Assembly: GCA_026914155.1 (NCBI GenBank)
Contig: JAPPGH010000054.1
Coordinates: 124,001-188,000, forward strand
Direction of reading: 5' to 3'
Source: Candidatus Palauibacter rhopaloidicola
GTDB lineage: Bacteria > Gemmatimonadota > Gemmatimonadetes > Palauibacterales > Palauibacteraceae
Length of the DNA stretch: 64,000 nucleotides
In this document: positions 45,401 to 53,955 of the stretch, piece after piece
How the letters are laid out: each line of letters opens with the position of its first letter
Position numbering within the stretch: the first letter of the stretch is position 1
The notes under the pieces: generated by a model
What the model was told of the DNA's origin: nothing
The model's database searches: none
The model's input: only the letters and a program-made list of their open reading frames with translations
Made by a program: the position numbers and the translations under genes

Positions 45401-46669
45401 CTACACCACCCGTCTCGGGAGCCGCGGGTTCATGGACTGGATGATGCCGAGGAAGCCGCGGCCCGTCCGTTCGGCGACGGTGTGAGGAAGCACGGACGGA
45501 TGGTCGGGGCCGATGAGGGTGGCGACGTCGCCGACCTCGACCGTCTTCTCCGGGCCGATGTCGAGGATGGTGTGCGCGGAGTTGACCCCGCCGGCGACGG
45601 GGTACAGGCGGCCGTTGATCAGCACGTCGCACGTACCGTTCGCCTCGGACGGATAGCCGTCGGTACGGCCGATCGGCAGCAGAGCCACCCAGGTGGCCCG
45701 GTCGGCGGTGAAGGTGTGGCGGAAGCCCGCGCCGTCGCCCGGCTCGAGGCGCTCGACCCGCACGACGCGCGCGTTCATGCGGAACACGGGCCTGAGGTCG
45801 GCCATCTCCCGGGCGCCCTCACCGCCGGAAAGGTGGTTTCCGAACAGCGCGTTCCCGGGCCGCACCATGTCGTAGTGCGCCTCGGGCAGGTTGAACAGTT
45901 CGAACGAGGGCGAAGCGTGGAGGGTGCCGAGGGGAAGGTTCTTCCCGCGGGCCCAGGCGAGGAGTTCCTCGAAGCGCGCAAGCTGCTCCCGGTTGAAGTC
46001 GAGATCGTGAATGAACATGGTGTAGGTGCCGTTCACGTTGACGTATTCGCTCTGCACGAGTTCCTCGATCCACCCGCGCGCGCGGGTGTACGGCATCCCC
46101 TCCCGGTTCATCCCCGTATCGATGAAGAGCTGGACGGGCACGGGACGGCCGAGTCGCCTGGACACGCTCCGCAGCCGCGCGGGCGCATCATCCAGCCACA
46201 CGGACGGGAGCACGTCGTGCCTCGCCAGCTCCTCGATCTCGTCCTCGGATCCCTCGGCCATGACCACGATGGGCTTGGTCACCCCCTCCTCCCGCATGGC
46301 GAGCGCCTCCTCGACGCGCACGGCGGCGATGCCGCCCACCTCGGGCATCCCGGCGAGGAGCGGCCCGACCGCACGATCGCCCAGGCCGTACGCGTTGTTC
46401 TTCACGACTGCGAGAATGGGGCGGCCGCCGGCCAGCCGCGCGGCCTCGCGGACGTTGTGGGTCCAGGCGGCGCGGTCGAGTTCGATCCACGGGTCGAAGC
46501 GCTCGGGAGTGTAGACGCGGTCGGTCGCTGCACCGGCGGACAGCAGGCCGGCACCCGTACCGCGCGTTCTCGCGGCGGTCGCGCAGCCGGAGGTGGCGGC
46601 GAGCCCCAGGGCGGCCCCGGTCAGGTGGAGGAAGCGGCGGCGCGGGAGAGGCGATGACGGGCGATCCAT
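45401..46669 (-). CDS. Alanine racemase-fold PLP enzyme with Tat/lipoprotein signal
   Basis: 422 residues. N-terminal PLPRRRFLHLTGAALGLAATSGC is a twin-arginine-like signal with a lipobox Cys29 (split here: RRRFLH, then TSGC). The PLP Lys is Lys90 in AVVKNNAYGLG; the C-terminal YDMVRPGNALFGNHL is the usual MVRPGIxLYG block. Amino acid racemase of the periplasm or membrane surface is likely, possibly broad-specificity as in Bsr-type enzymes (inference). The ATG at 46669 begins exactly at the signal; a longer reading is not needed. Confidence 0.86.
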   Translation of the reverse strand: MDRPSSPLPRRRFLHLTGAALGLAATSGCATAARTRGTGAGLLSAGAATDRVYTPERFDPWIELDRAAWTHNVREAARLAGGRPILAVVKNNAYGLGDRAVGPLLAGMPEVGGIAAVRVEEALAMREEGVTKPIVVMAEGSEDEIEELARHDVLPSVWLDDAPARLRSVSRRLGRPVPVQLFIDTGMNREGMPYTRARGWIEELVQSEYVNVNGTYTMFIHDLDFNREQLARFEELLAWARGKNLPLGTLHASPSFELFNLPEAHYDMVRPGNALFGNHLSGGEGAREMADLRPVFRMNARVVRVERLEPGDGAGFRHTFTADRATWVALLPIGRTDGYPSEANGTCDVLINGRLYPVAGGVNSAHTILDIGPEKTVEVGDVATLIGPDHPSVLPHTVAERTGRGFLGIIQSMNPRLPRRVV

Positions 46670-46708
46670 TTGGGGCCTCCGGGCTGAGCGGGGCAATACA
46701 GACTGCGC

Positions 46709-46721
46709 TTGGCGTTGCCAA
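46709..46721. promoter_or_regulatory. Short inverted repeat upstream of antitoxin-like gene
   Basis: TTGGCGTTGCCAA, 5-bp arms around GTT, 29 bases before the ATG of the antitoxin-like gene and 40 bases from the divergent racemase start. A CopG/ParD-type protein could autoregulate here; the repeat is short enough to be chance. Confidence 0.3.
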
Positions 46722-46750
46722 CTTTTTCCTGAAGACACTACGCTTCGCCC

Positions 46751-46900
46751 ATGAACACGATCAACATCTCGCTCCCTGCAGACCGACAGCTCCTTCGAGA
46801 TCTCCTGCTCGAGGGTGGTGAGTCCGCTCCCATCGTCACCGCCGATAGGCTTTACTTTGAGATGTTGCGCGCCCGGATTCGCCGACACTCGACGGAGTGA
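46751..46900 (+). CDS. Small CopG/ParD-like protein (49 residues)
   Basis: Encodes MNTINISLPADRQLL... ending ARIRRHSTE. The short N-terminal strand followed by two helices resembles ribbon-helix-helix antitoxins, but the length is short and no toxin gene is next to it. Support for a real gene: its TGA overlaps the GTG of the SDF transporter (GTGA). Function unknown; truncated antitoxin and autoregulatory leader are both possible. Confidence 0.6.
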   Translation: MNTINISLPADRQLLRDLLLEGGESAPIVTADRLYFEMLRARIRRHSTE

Positions 46901-48105
46901 CGGCCCGAGGGCGGCGGAGGCGTAACGTCCCAGCGTATGTCTGGACGATCCTGGCGCTGGCGGGAGGACTGGCTGCGGGCGGGTTCCTCCCCGTGCCGCT
47001 CGCTCCGGTGGCCGACGCCACGGCGACGCTTATCGCCTGGGTTGTCGCCGTCGTGCCGTTGCTCATACTGGCGGCCCTCAGTCCGGCCATCGCGACCCTG
47101 GTGCGGCGCGGGCTCGCCGGGCGCTTCGCGGGCGCGGTCGTCCTGTGGTACGTCTTCACGTCGACCGTCGCCGGTCTCATCGCCGTCGTGACCTCCGCCA
47201 CGATCTTTCGCATCCCGCTGGCCACCGGGGACCGGGGCGTGTGGACCGAAGCCGCCGCGATGCTGAGAAGCCTCGGGGAGGGCGGGGCCTCGTGGCCGCT
47301 GCTCGCGATTCTCGCCGGAGTCCTGCTCGGAGCCTTCGGCGCACGGCACGGTCCGACCTACCGCGTGCTGCGACGAATCGCCGACTCGATCGAGAAGGCG
47401 GGCGGCAAGCTGGCCTACGTCATGCTTCCGCTCATCCTCGCCTTCGGCATCACCCTGGGCGTGCGCTTCGGCGCGAGCCTGGGGCTCTCCCACTATCTGA
47501 CGATGGCCGCCTATACCGGCGGGCTCGTCCTGGTCTGGTGGGCCTTCTACACGTTCGTGCTCGTGCGGAGGATTGGCCGGCGGCCCGTGGGCCCCGTGTT
47601 GAGCGGGTACTATGTGCCCACGGCGGTCTTCGCCGCAGGCACGTGTTCGTCGCTGGCGACGCTCCCGGTGAACCTCGCGAACGCGAAGAAGGTCGGCGTG
47701 CGCGACGAGGTGGCGGACTTCGTCCTCCCGTTCGGCGCCGTCGCGAACCTGGACGCGAGCGCGCTGGCCTACGTCGCGTACGGACCCTTCGTCGTCAGCT
47801 ACGTGTTCGGCCTGGAATTGAGCTGGATGATGATGCTCGCCGCGTGGCCCGCCGTCGTCCTGTTCACGATCGCCGCTCCCGGGCTCCCGGCCGGGATGGG
47901 CACGGCGCTGTGGAGCGCGACGCTGTTCGCGAGCATGCTGGGGCTCGAGGGCCAGGCGCAGGGGGAGTTCATCGCCGGCTGGATCGCGCTCTCCGGAGGC
48001 ATCCCGGACATGCTGCGCACGGCGACCAACACGACCGGAGACGGCTACACGGCGATCATCTTCGACGGCCGCTTCGATGAGTTCTTCGCGAGGGATCGTG
48101 GCTGA
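46897..48105 (+). CDS. SDF (dicarboxylate/amino acid:cation symporter) family transporter
   Basis: 402 residues and about eight hydrophobic segments. GTCSSLATLPVNLANAKKVG and ADFVLPFGAVANLDASALAY are the HP2/TM7-type blocks of the glutamate/C4-dicarboxylate transporter family. Imports acidic amino acids or dicarboxylates with Na+ or H+. GTG start overlaps the antitoxin-like gene stop. It is 37 bases before two tandem metalloenzymes. Confidence 0.85.
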   Translation: MTARGRRRRNVPAYVWTILALAGGLAAGGFLPVPLAPVADATATLIAWVVAVVPLLILAALSPAIATLVRRGLAGRFAGAVVLWYVFTSTVAGLIAVVTSATIFRIPLATGDRGVWTEAAAMLRSLGEGGASWPLLAILAGVLLGAFGARHGPTYRVLRRIADSIEKAGGKLAYVMLPLILAFGITLGVRFGASLGLSHYLTMAAYTGGLVLVWWAFYTFVLVRRIGRRPVGPVLSGYYVPTAVFAAGTCSSLATLPVNLANAKKVGVRDEVADFVLPFGAVANLDASALAYVAYGPFVVSYVFGLELSWMMMLAAWPAVVLFTIAAPGLPAGMGTALWSATLFASMLGLEGQAQGEFIAGWIALSGGIPDMLRTATNTTGDGYTAIIFDGRFDEFFARDRG

Positions 48106-48142
48106 CGGAAGGGTGGCTGGCGGTACGGTAGCCGAGGCGGAC

Positions 48143-49105
48143 GTGAACCTCTCGCCCGGAGCGCGGCGGCTGGTGCACGTGAACGGACGCGTCCAGCCGG
48201 GTGAGGTCGTCGTGATCGTGACCGATCCGACGATGGGGCGGTACGCGGAGGCCGTCGCCACGGCCGCCCGCGAGGCCGGGGCCGCCGTGACCGTCTGCAT
48301 CATCCCGATGCGGGACCGGGACGGGCAGGAGCCACCGCCGCCCGTCGCGCGCGCCATGGCCGAAGCGGCGGTGATCTTCTCTCCCGTACGCGTCTCGATC
48401 ACCCACACCCGCGCGATGCGGGCCGCCCTCGAGGCCGGGGCGCGCGTCTGCATGATGACGGCGTACACCGACGCGATCATGACCAGCCCCGCGCTGCTCG
48501 AGACCGACTTCGAGGCGCAGGCCGACGTCTGCCGCCGCCTCGGCGCGGCGTTCACCGAGGGCAAGTCCGTGCGCCTCACCGCCCCCCGGGGGACGGATCT
48601 CCGCTTCGGGATCGCGGGTCGCGTTGCGAACGTGCTGACCAACATCCCCGATCCCGGAGAACTCGCTCCCGTCCCCGACATCGAGGTCAACGTCGTGCCG
48701 GTGACGGGTTCGGCCGAGGGCACGCTCATCTTCGACGCCTCGGTCCCCTACCTCGGCATCGGCATCCTGGAGGAGCCCATCGTCTGCTCCGTGCGCGAAG
48801 GCGCCATCGTGGAGATGTCCGGCGGCGCGCAGGCCGATTTCCTGCGCGAGCACCTGGAATCCTTCGGGGACCCGCACTGCTTCAACGTCGCCGAGTTGGG
48901 CGTCGGCCTGAATCCGAACGCGCGCCTCACCGGAGAGATGCTCGAGGACGAGGGCGTCATGGGCACGATCCACATCGGCATCGGCACGAGCCACACCCTC
49001 GGAGGCGAGATCGTGGCCCCGACGCATTACGACCTCCTCATGTGGGAACCGACCATCGCCGTCGACGGCCGCGTCGTCCAGCGAGACAAGCAGGTTCTGG
49101 TATGA
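48143..49105 (+). CDS. AmpS/NicX-like metalloenzyme (M29 aminopeptidase family), copy 1
   Basis: 320 residues. Family members include leucyl aminopeptidases (M29/AmpS) and 2,5-dihydroxypyridine 5,6-dioxygenase NicX. Conserved ligand block: ELGVGLNPNARLTGEMLEDEGVMGTIHIGIG with Glu, His and Asp. The GTG at 48143, with GAGGCGG upstream, is chosen because it gives exactly the same length (963 bases) as the second copy. An earlier ATG at 48077 would overlap the transporter. Its stop overlaps copy 2 (ATGA). Confidence 0.78.
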   Translation: MNLSPGARRLVHVNGRVQPGEVVVIVTDPTMGRYAEAVATAAREAGAAVTVCIIPMRDRDGQEPPPPVARAMAEAAVIFSPVRVSITHTRAMRAALEAGARVCMMTAYTDAIMTSPALLETDFEAQADVCRRLGAAFTEGKSVRLTAPRGTDLRFGIAGRVANVLTNIPDPGELAPVPDIEVNVVPVTGSAEGTLIFDASVPYLGIGILEEPIVCSVREGAIVEMSGGAQADFLREHLESFGDPHCFNVAELGVGLNPNARLTGEMLEDEGVMGTIHIGIGTSHTLGGEIVAPTHYDLLMWEPTIAVDGRVVQRDKQVLV

Positions 49106-50064
49106 GACGAGGCGCGGAGATCCTCGTGCGGACGTGCGCCGGCGTGCAGCCTGCCGAGGACGTGGTCATCGTCACGGATCCGGAGCGGATGACGATCGCC
49201 CGGGCGGTTGCCGACGCGACGCTTGAGGCTGGAGCCGTCCCGAGCATCGTGGTCCCGCCCAAGCGGTCGATCGACAACGAGGAGCCGGGACCCGCGGTGG
49301 CTGCGGCGCTCTCGGCCGCCGACGCCGCCTTCCTGCCCGTGACCCTGGCGCTGGCCCACACCCGCGCGGTGCGCGAGGCCATAGGCGCCGGAGCCCGAGT
49401 GCTCTCCATGACCGCGTTCACCGAGCGGATGATGCGCGAGGGCGGGCTCTTCACGGACTTCCGGGCGCGCAAGCCGCTGTGCGACGCCATCGCGGCGAAG
49501 CTCACCGCTGGCGAACGCCTGCGGGTGACGAACCCTGCCGGCACCGATCTCACCATGAGCCTCGCGGGCGTGACCGGGAACAGCCACGCCTGCCTGCTGG
49601 ACGGCCCCGGCTTCACCGCGGTCCCGAACATCGAGGCGAACTGCGCCCCCGCGCAGGGCACCGCCGAAGGCGTGTTCGTCTGCGATGGGAGCATCCCCTA
49701 CTACGGCGTCGGCCCAATCCGGGAACCCGTGACCTTCCGCATCTCGAAGGGCTGCGTCACCGATATCGAGGGCGGCGACCAAGCCGAATTCCTCGCGGAT
49801 CTACTCGCCCGACAGGACGACCGCTGGGTCTACAACCTGGCCCAGTTCGCGTTCGGCCTGAACCCGGCCTGCACCGAATTCACCGGCGAAATGCTCAACG
49901 ACGAGGGCGTGAACGGCACCGTCCACATCGGCGTCGGCACCTCCGCCAACCTCGGCGGCACCGTCTCCGCCAAGACCCACTTCGACGCTGTTTGCCGGTC
50001 TCCGACGGTCCGGATCGACGAGAAAGTCGTGCTCCGCGACGGCCGGATTCTCGTCAACTGCTGA
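49102..50064 (+). CDS. AmpS/NicX-like metalloenzyme (M29 aminopeptidase family), copy 2
   Basis: 320 residues, tandem paralogue of the preceding gene: VQPxEDVVIVTDP, HTRAVREAIGAGARVLSMTA, FGLNPACTEFTGEMLNDEG and GTVHIGVGTSANLGG match copy 1 block for block. Two divergent copies beside each other often form a heteromer or act on two related substrates. Whether they are peptidases or ring-cleaving dioxygenases cannot be settled by reading. Confidence 0.8.
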   Translation: MRRGAEILVRTCAGVQPAEDVVIVTDPERMTIARAVADATLEAGAVPSIVVPPKRSIDNEEPGPAVAAALSAADAAFLPVTLALAHTRAVREAIGAGARVLSMTAFTERMMREGGLFTDFRARKPLCDAIAAKLTAGERLRVTNPAGTDLTMSLAGVTGNSHACLLDGPGFTAVPNIEANCAPAQGTAEGVFVCDGSIPYYGVGPIREPVTFRISKGCVTDIEGGDQAEFLADLLARQDDRWVYNLAQFAFGLNPACTEFTGEMLNDEGVNGTVHIGVGTSANLGGTVSAKTHFDAVCRSPTVRIDEKVVLRDGRILVNC

Positions 50065-50175
50065 GCGGGTCAGTGTTCAAGAGTTCTGCACCAGACTTGG
50101 AGCACCTTCGGGACCGTGTCGGAGTCGGCGACGACGGACTACCGTGGCGAGGCGGACTAAACCAAGGGGTACACC

Positions 50176-51321
50176 GTGGCCGAGCGAATATGGATGAGAG
50201 GTCGGGAAGGAAGGTTGGAGGGAATACATGAGGAGACGTTTAGTGGCGAGGACGACCTCCAGGAACTGATAGCGGAGCATCCCGAGCTGATCGACGGCGA
50301 ACAGATCCGACCGGACGACGCTCGCCGCTGGATTCTCATCGCCCGCGAGAAGGGCATTGCCGAGACTTCCGACACTGGCGCGCGCTGGGCTCTCGATCAC
50401 TTGATCATTGATCAGGACGCGAGACCCACACTCGTTGAGGTGAAGCTGCGCGACAACTCCGATATCCATCGCAAGATCGTTGGCCAAATGCTGGAATACG
50501 CGGCGCATGCTTCCGAAACGTGGACGGCCGATGACCTGCGACGGACGTTTGAGGAATCGACGCGCGCTAAGGACCGCGACCCGGAAGAGGTGCTCGCGGT
50601 GCTCCTGCAGGACGAAGACGAACCGGACGCCGACGGGTTCTGGGACAGGGTGTCCACGAACCTTGCGGCGAAACGTCTTCGACTGCTGTTCATCGCGGAC
50701 AGAATCCCGGATCGGCTGGCGCGAGTTGTGGAGTTTCTGAACGGTCAGATGTCGACCATCGAAGTGCTCGCGGTCGAGGTCAAGCGGTTTCGCGGGAGTT
50801 CGGAGGAGATGTTCGTTCCACGAGTGATTGGACGAACAGCGAAGACCGGCAGGGGGAGTTCCAGCGCTCCATCCCCAAGGCTGACGCGAGAGTCGTTCCT
50901 TGCCGCCTTTGAGCATGACCGGCATCGAGAAGCGGCGGCTCGGCTGCTGGCGGCAGCCGAGCGGCGTGGCGCGGGCTTCCGCTGGGGCAAACACTTGGTC
51001 TCCGTCACCGTCAGGTGCTCATTGTGGCCGCATCCGGCGACGATCGCCTGGCTTTGCCCACCGACGGTCTTGCACGGATGGCCGCGTTGGACAAAAGGAG
51101 TCACCTACGGTACGAAGATCCCGGAAGACGAAGATCAGCTGGACGGGGAGACTTGGAAGGTCTTGGCGCGATGGGCGGATCGAAGCCCAGTGCCGTACGC
51201 CGAAGAGGCTCACGCCAAGGGCTACAAAGGTTGGACGGTGAATCATGACGTCGCGGCGGAGCACCTTGACGACCTCGTTGAGAGGCTCGAGAGCGTGCTG
51301 AAGAAGTTGAGTGAATACTGA
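50176..51321 (+). CDS. Restriction-endonuclease-fold (PD-(D/E)XK) protein, unknown role
   Basis: 381 residues. Near the N-terminus EDDLQELIAEHPELIDG is the helix seen ahead of NucS/DUF4263-type nuclease cores, followed by ALDHLIIDQ (Asp74) and PTLVEVKL (Glu88, Lys90), then QMLEYA: a complete PD-(D/E)XK pattern. Residues about 230-381 are an unrecognised domain rich in Trp. The GTG start is preceded by AAGGGG. Less GC-rich and more charged than the flanking metabolic genes. Possible defence or DNA-repair nuclease (inference). Confidence 0.7.
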   Translation: MAERIWMRGREGRLEGIHEETFSGEDDLQELIAEHPELIDGEQIRPDDARRWILIAREKGIAETSDTGARWALDHLIIDQDARPTLVEVKLRDNSDIHRKIVGQMLEYAAHASETWTADDLRRTFEESTRAKDRDPEEVLAVLLQDEDEPDADGFWDRVSTNLAAKRLRLLFIADRIPDRLARVVEFLNGQMSTIEVLAVEVKRFRGSSEEMFVPRVIGRTAKTGRGSSSAPSPRLTRESFLAAFEHDRHREAAARLLAAAERRGAGFRWGKHLVSVTVRCSLWPHPATIAWLCPPTVLHGWPRWTKGVTYGTKIPEDEDQLDGETWKVLARWADRSPVPYAEEAHAKGYKGWTVNHDVAAEHLDDLVERLESVLKKLSEY

Positions 51322-51370
51322 GGCGAGGTCCTTCGTCTACGGCTTGATCTCGCAACATAAGCTGCTTACG

Positions 51371-51646
51371 ATGTCCCGAATGGACGAGAGTACAAGAAGG
51401 TACCTGGCCGAAATCGGACGGCGGGGCGGCAGGAAGAGCCGACGGCGCCTCGATCCGGAGACAGCGCGGGCGATGGTGCGCGTCCGCGAGGCGCGACGGG
51501 CTTACCGCGAGTTCTATGCCACCTGCTTCTGGTCCTACCGCCCGGATCTGGAGATCGGATTGGACGATGTCGAGTGGGTGGCCGAGGCCCTCAAGAGGAA
51601 CGGGGATCTGAAGGCCTGGCAGGTCGCAAGCCGACTGTCCCCCTGA
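51371..51646 (+). CDS. Small basic helical protein, unknown
   Basis: 91 residues. The N-terminus RRYLAEIGRRGGRKSRRRLDP is strongly basic with a G-rich turn, followed by helices (ARAMVRVREARRAYREFYATC) and a C-terminal DDVEWVAEALKRNGDLKAW. Fifty bases after the nuclease-like gene, so probably in the same unit. A DNA- or RNA-binding partner is plausible. A second ATG at 51380 is possible. Not recognised. Confidence 0.6.
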   Translation: MSRMDESTRRYLAEIGRRGGRKSRRRLDPETARAMVRVREARRAYREFYATCFWSYRPDLEIGLDDVEWVAEALKRNGDLKAWQVASRLSP

Positions 51647-51688
51647 CGGTGGTGCTCAAGCGTTCGGAACGGGAAGTTCCGGAGTAGG

Positions 51689-51706
51689 ACGTTCCCGCGG
51701 GAACGT
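51689..51706. terminator. 18-bp perfect palindrome between convergent genes
   Basis: ACGTTCCCGCGGGAACGT, 43 bases past the small basic gene and 21 bases from the aldo/keto reductase stop. A second short stem (GGAAC...GTTCC, 51666-51680) precedes it. Both fit a bidirectional terminator for convergent genes; no T-run is present, so a protein-binding site is possible. Confidence 0.4.
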
Positions 51707-51726
51707 TCCGGGTTCGGATCCGGGCT

Positions 51727-52665
51727 TCAGAAGTCCTGGACGAGCTCCCGCATGCGGCGCTTGGCCGCCTCATCCGGGAGGCGGCCGAAGGCGGCGCCGA
51801 TGTTCTCCGCCATGTGATCCGGATTCGTCGTCTCGGTGAGGGCGCACGTCACGGCGGGGTGGGCGAGGATGTACTTGAGGGAGAACTGCGCCCAGCTCGC
51901 GCAGTCGAACTCGACCGCCCAGTCGGGCAGCTCGTGTCCGCTCACGCGGCCGAAGTAGCTGCCGTTCATGAACGGGCGGTTGATGAGGACGGCGAGCCCG
52001 AGATCCTGCGCGAGCGGCAGGAGGCGATCCTCCGCGTTCGGCTCCATCACCGAGTAGTTGACCTGGACGAAGTCGAGGGGCTGCGTCCGCATGAACGACT
52101 CGAACGCCTCGTGCTGGGGGATGCTGGAGGTGGTGACGCCGATGTAGCGCGCCTCGCCCGAGTCCTTCCAGCGGAGCACGTTGGGCCAGTGCACGTCCAG
52201 GTCGCGCATGCTCTCGACCTCTAGCAGATCCAGGGTGCGGCTTCCGACGAGCCGCTGGTTCTGCCGCATCTGTTCGATACCCGCGGTTTCCCCGTCCGTG
52301 TTGATCTTCGTGGCGACGAAGAGGCGGCCGCTGAACTCCGGCGCCGTCAGAACCGTGCCGAAGTCCGCGTCGATCTCCGGCGTGCGCGGCGAGGTGTCCA
52401 CGACCCGCCCGCCGTGATCGAGAAGCACGCGGATCACGCCGGCCACGGGCTCGGTCCCCTCGGTCGGGATCTCGAGCACGGGCTTCGAGGAGCCGAAGCC
52501 GACGATGGGCAGCGTCTCCTCCGTTCCCGGGATCGGTCGGGTGGGAAGCGTCTCCTGGACCGACGGCGTGTTTCCGAACAGCGTGCGCGGGGTAGCCAGC
52601 GCGACGCCGGCGCCCGCCAGGCAAGACAGAAACTGGCGGCGCGTCGTGTCACTCAGCTTCGCCAT
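51727..52665 (-). CDS. Tat-exported aldo/keto reductase-like protein, degenerate active site
   Basis: 312 residues. The N-terminus DTTRRQFLSCLAGAGVALA is a twin-arginine signal. The AKR barrel is recognised by GFGSSKPVLEIP, VVDTSPRTPEIDADFG, LFVATKINTDG and VTCALTETTNPDHM. The catalytic Asp (VVDTS) and Lys (ATK) are kept, but the Tyr expected in DTAxxYG is missing and the His after DLL is replaced (DLLEVES), so ordinary carbonyl reduction looks unlikely. Convergent with the small basic protein. Confidence 0.8.
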   Translation of the reverse strand: MAKLSDTTRRQFLSCLAGAGVALATPRTLFGNTPSVQETLPTRPIPGTEETLPIVGFGSSKPVLEIPTEGTEPVAGVIRVLLDHGGRVVDTSPRTPEIDADFGTVLTAPEFSGRLFVATKINTDGETAGIEQMRQNQRLVGSRTLDLLEVESMRDLDVHWPNVLRWKDSGEARYIGVTTSSIPQHEAFESFMRTQPLDFVQVNYSVMEPNAEDRLLPLAQDLGLAVLINRPFMNGSYFGRVSGHELPDWAVEFDCASWAQFSLKYILAHPAVTCALTETTNPDHMAENIGAAFGRLPDEAAKRRMRELVQDF

Positions 52666-52704
52666 CGAAACCTTCCTCCACAGATTGCCTGGAGGCGCCG
52701 TGGG

Positions 52705-53955
52705 TCAGGGACCCAGCGCCCCCACGGGGATCACGCTCACCCCATCCTCCCGGGTGTAACCATACCCGCTGCTCACGATCACGCCCAGCGCGGCCGGCGG
52801 CCCCATCCGATCCGGGTCCACCTTTTTCGCCAGGCGGAGCAGGTTGTCCGCGGCTTCGTCCGCCCTTCCTTCGCCGAGCTTCACTTCGAAAGCCGCCCAG
52901 CGACCATCGTTGCACTGTATGATCGCGTCCACCTCGAGGCCGGCCTTCTCGCGGTAGTGAAACACGTCGGCGTCCGCCGCCTGGGCGTACACGCGCAGGT
53001 CCCGTATGACCATCGACTCGAAGAGGAGTCCCAAGAAGTCGAGGTCGCGGAGCAGCCGCGTGGGAGTCGCGCGCACGGCCGCCACGGCGAGAGAGGGATC
53101 CGCAAGGTGCCGGATCGGCTTGTGTCTCAGCACCGACCGGGATCGCAGGTGAGTGGGCCAGGCGGGTTGGTTCTCCAGGATCATTATGCGTTCCAGCGCC
53201 CTCAGATAGTCGGCGGCCGTGTGCTCCTTGATGGCGGACACGCCTTCGCCGGTGTCGGAGGCGAGGGTCGCCGTCGCGGCGGGCGTCGCGACGTTCCGGG
53301 CCAGGGACCGAAGGAGCATGCCCACTCTCACCGGATCCCTCCGCCTGCCGTCGCCGTTGGAGATGTCGAGACGACGAATCTCGTCCAGGTGATCCCTGTT
53401 CGCTCGGAGCGCGACTTCGGTGCTGGATTCGAGGTTTAGAGGCCAGCCACCAATGCAGATCAGTTCCGCCAGATCCTCAAGCAGGATCACGGATCGGCCC
53501 GCCCCGGCACGCGCCCCTCCCAGGAGACCCACCAGCGAGACTTCGCCAGAGGAGCGACCCAGTTCGAAGAGTGAGAACGGACGCATGCGAAGCCGTGTCA
53601 GGCGTCCGGCCCCGGTGTGGCGCGTCGCGTCGTCGGCTGGAACGGCGGATCCGGTGAGGATGAACTGACCCGGCAGGCCACGATCGTCGACGGCCCTCCG
53701 GACGTGGTTCCAGATCACCGGCTCCAACTGCCATTCGTCGATTAGCCGCGGCACGTCGCCGCTCAGGACGCGGGCGGGCTCGAGCCTGGCCAGGCGCCGG
53801 GCCACATCGTCGATGTCCAGCTGCGCCTCGCTCGCGGCGATTTCCCGCGCCGTGGTGGTCTTTCCACAAGCCCGGGGACCCTCGATGACCACCGCGCCGG
53901 TGGCCTGCAAGCGCTCGGCGAGTTCGCGGTCGACGATTCTGGAACGATAGGCCAA
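52705..53955 (-). CDS. DUF4143-family AAA+ ATPase
   Basis: 416 residues. Walker A GPRACGKTT near residues 26-34; LIDEWQLEP is the Walker B region; FILTGSAVPADD is sensor 1. C-terminal DUF4143 part with HYREKAGLEVDAIIQ and WAAFEVKLGEG, a PD-(D/E)XK-like element. Such proteins are common in mobile or accessory regions and their role is not settled. Contains the usual arrangement, with no frame disruption. Confidence 0.85.
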   Translation of the reverse strand: MAYRSRIVDRELAERLQATGAVVIEGPRACGKTTTAREIAASEAQLDIDDVARRLARLEPARVLSGDVPRLIDEWQLEPVIWNHVRRAVDDRGLPGQFILTGSAVPADDATRHTGAGRLTRLRMRPFSLFELGRSSGEVSLVGLLGGARAGAGRSVILLEDLAELICIGGWPLNLESSTEVALRANRDHLDEIRRLDISNGDGRRRDPVRVGMLLRSLARNVATPAATATLASDTGEGVSAIKEHTAADYLRALERIMILENQPAWPTHLRSRSVLRHKPIRHLADPSLAVAAVRATPTRLLRDLDFLGLLFESMVIRDLRVYAQAADADVFHYREKAGLEVDAIIQCNDGRWAAFEVKLGEGRADEAADNLLRLAKKVDPDRMGPPAALGVIVSSGYGYTREDGVSVIPVGALGP

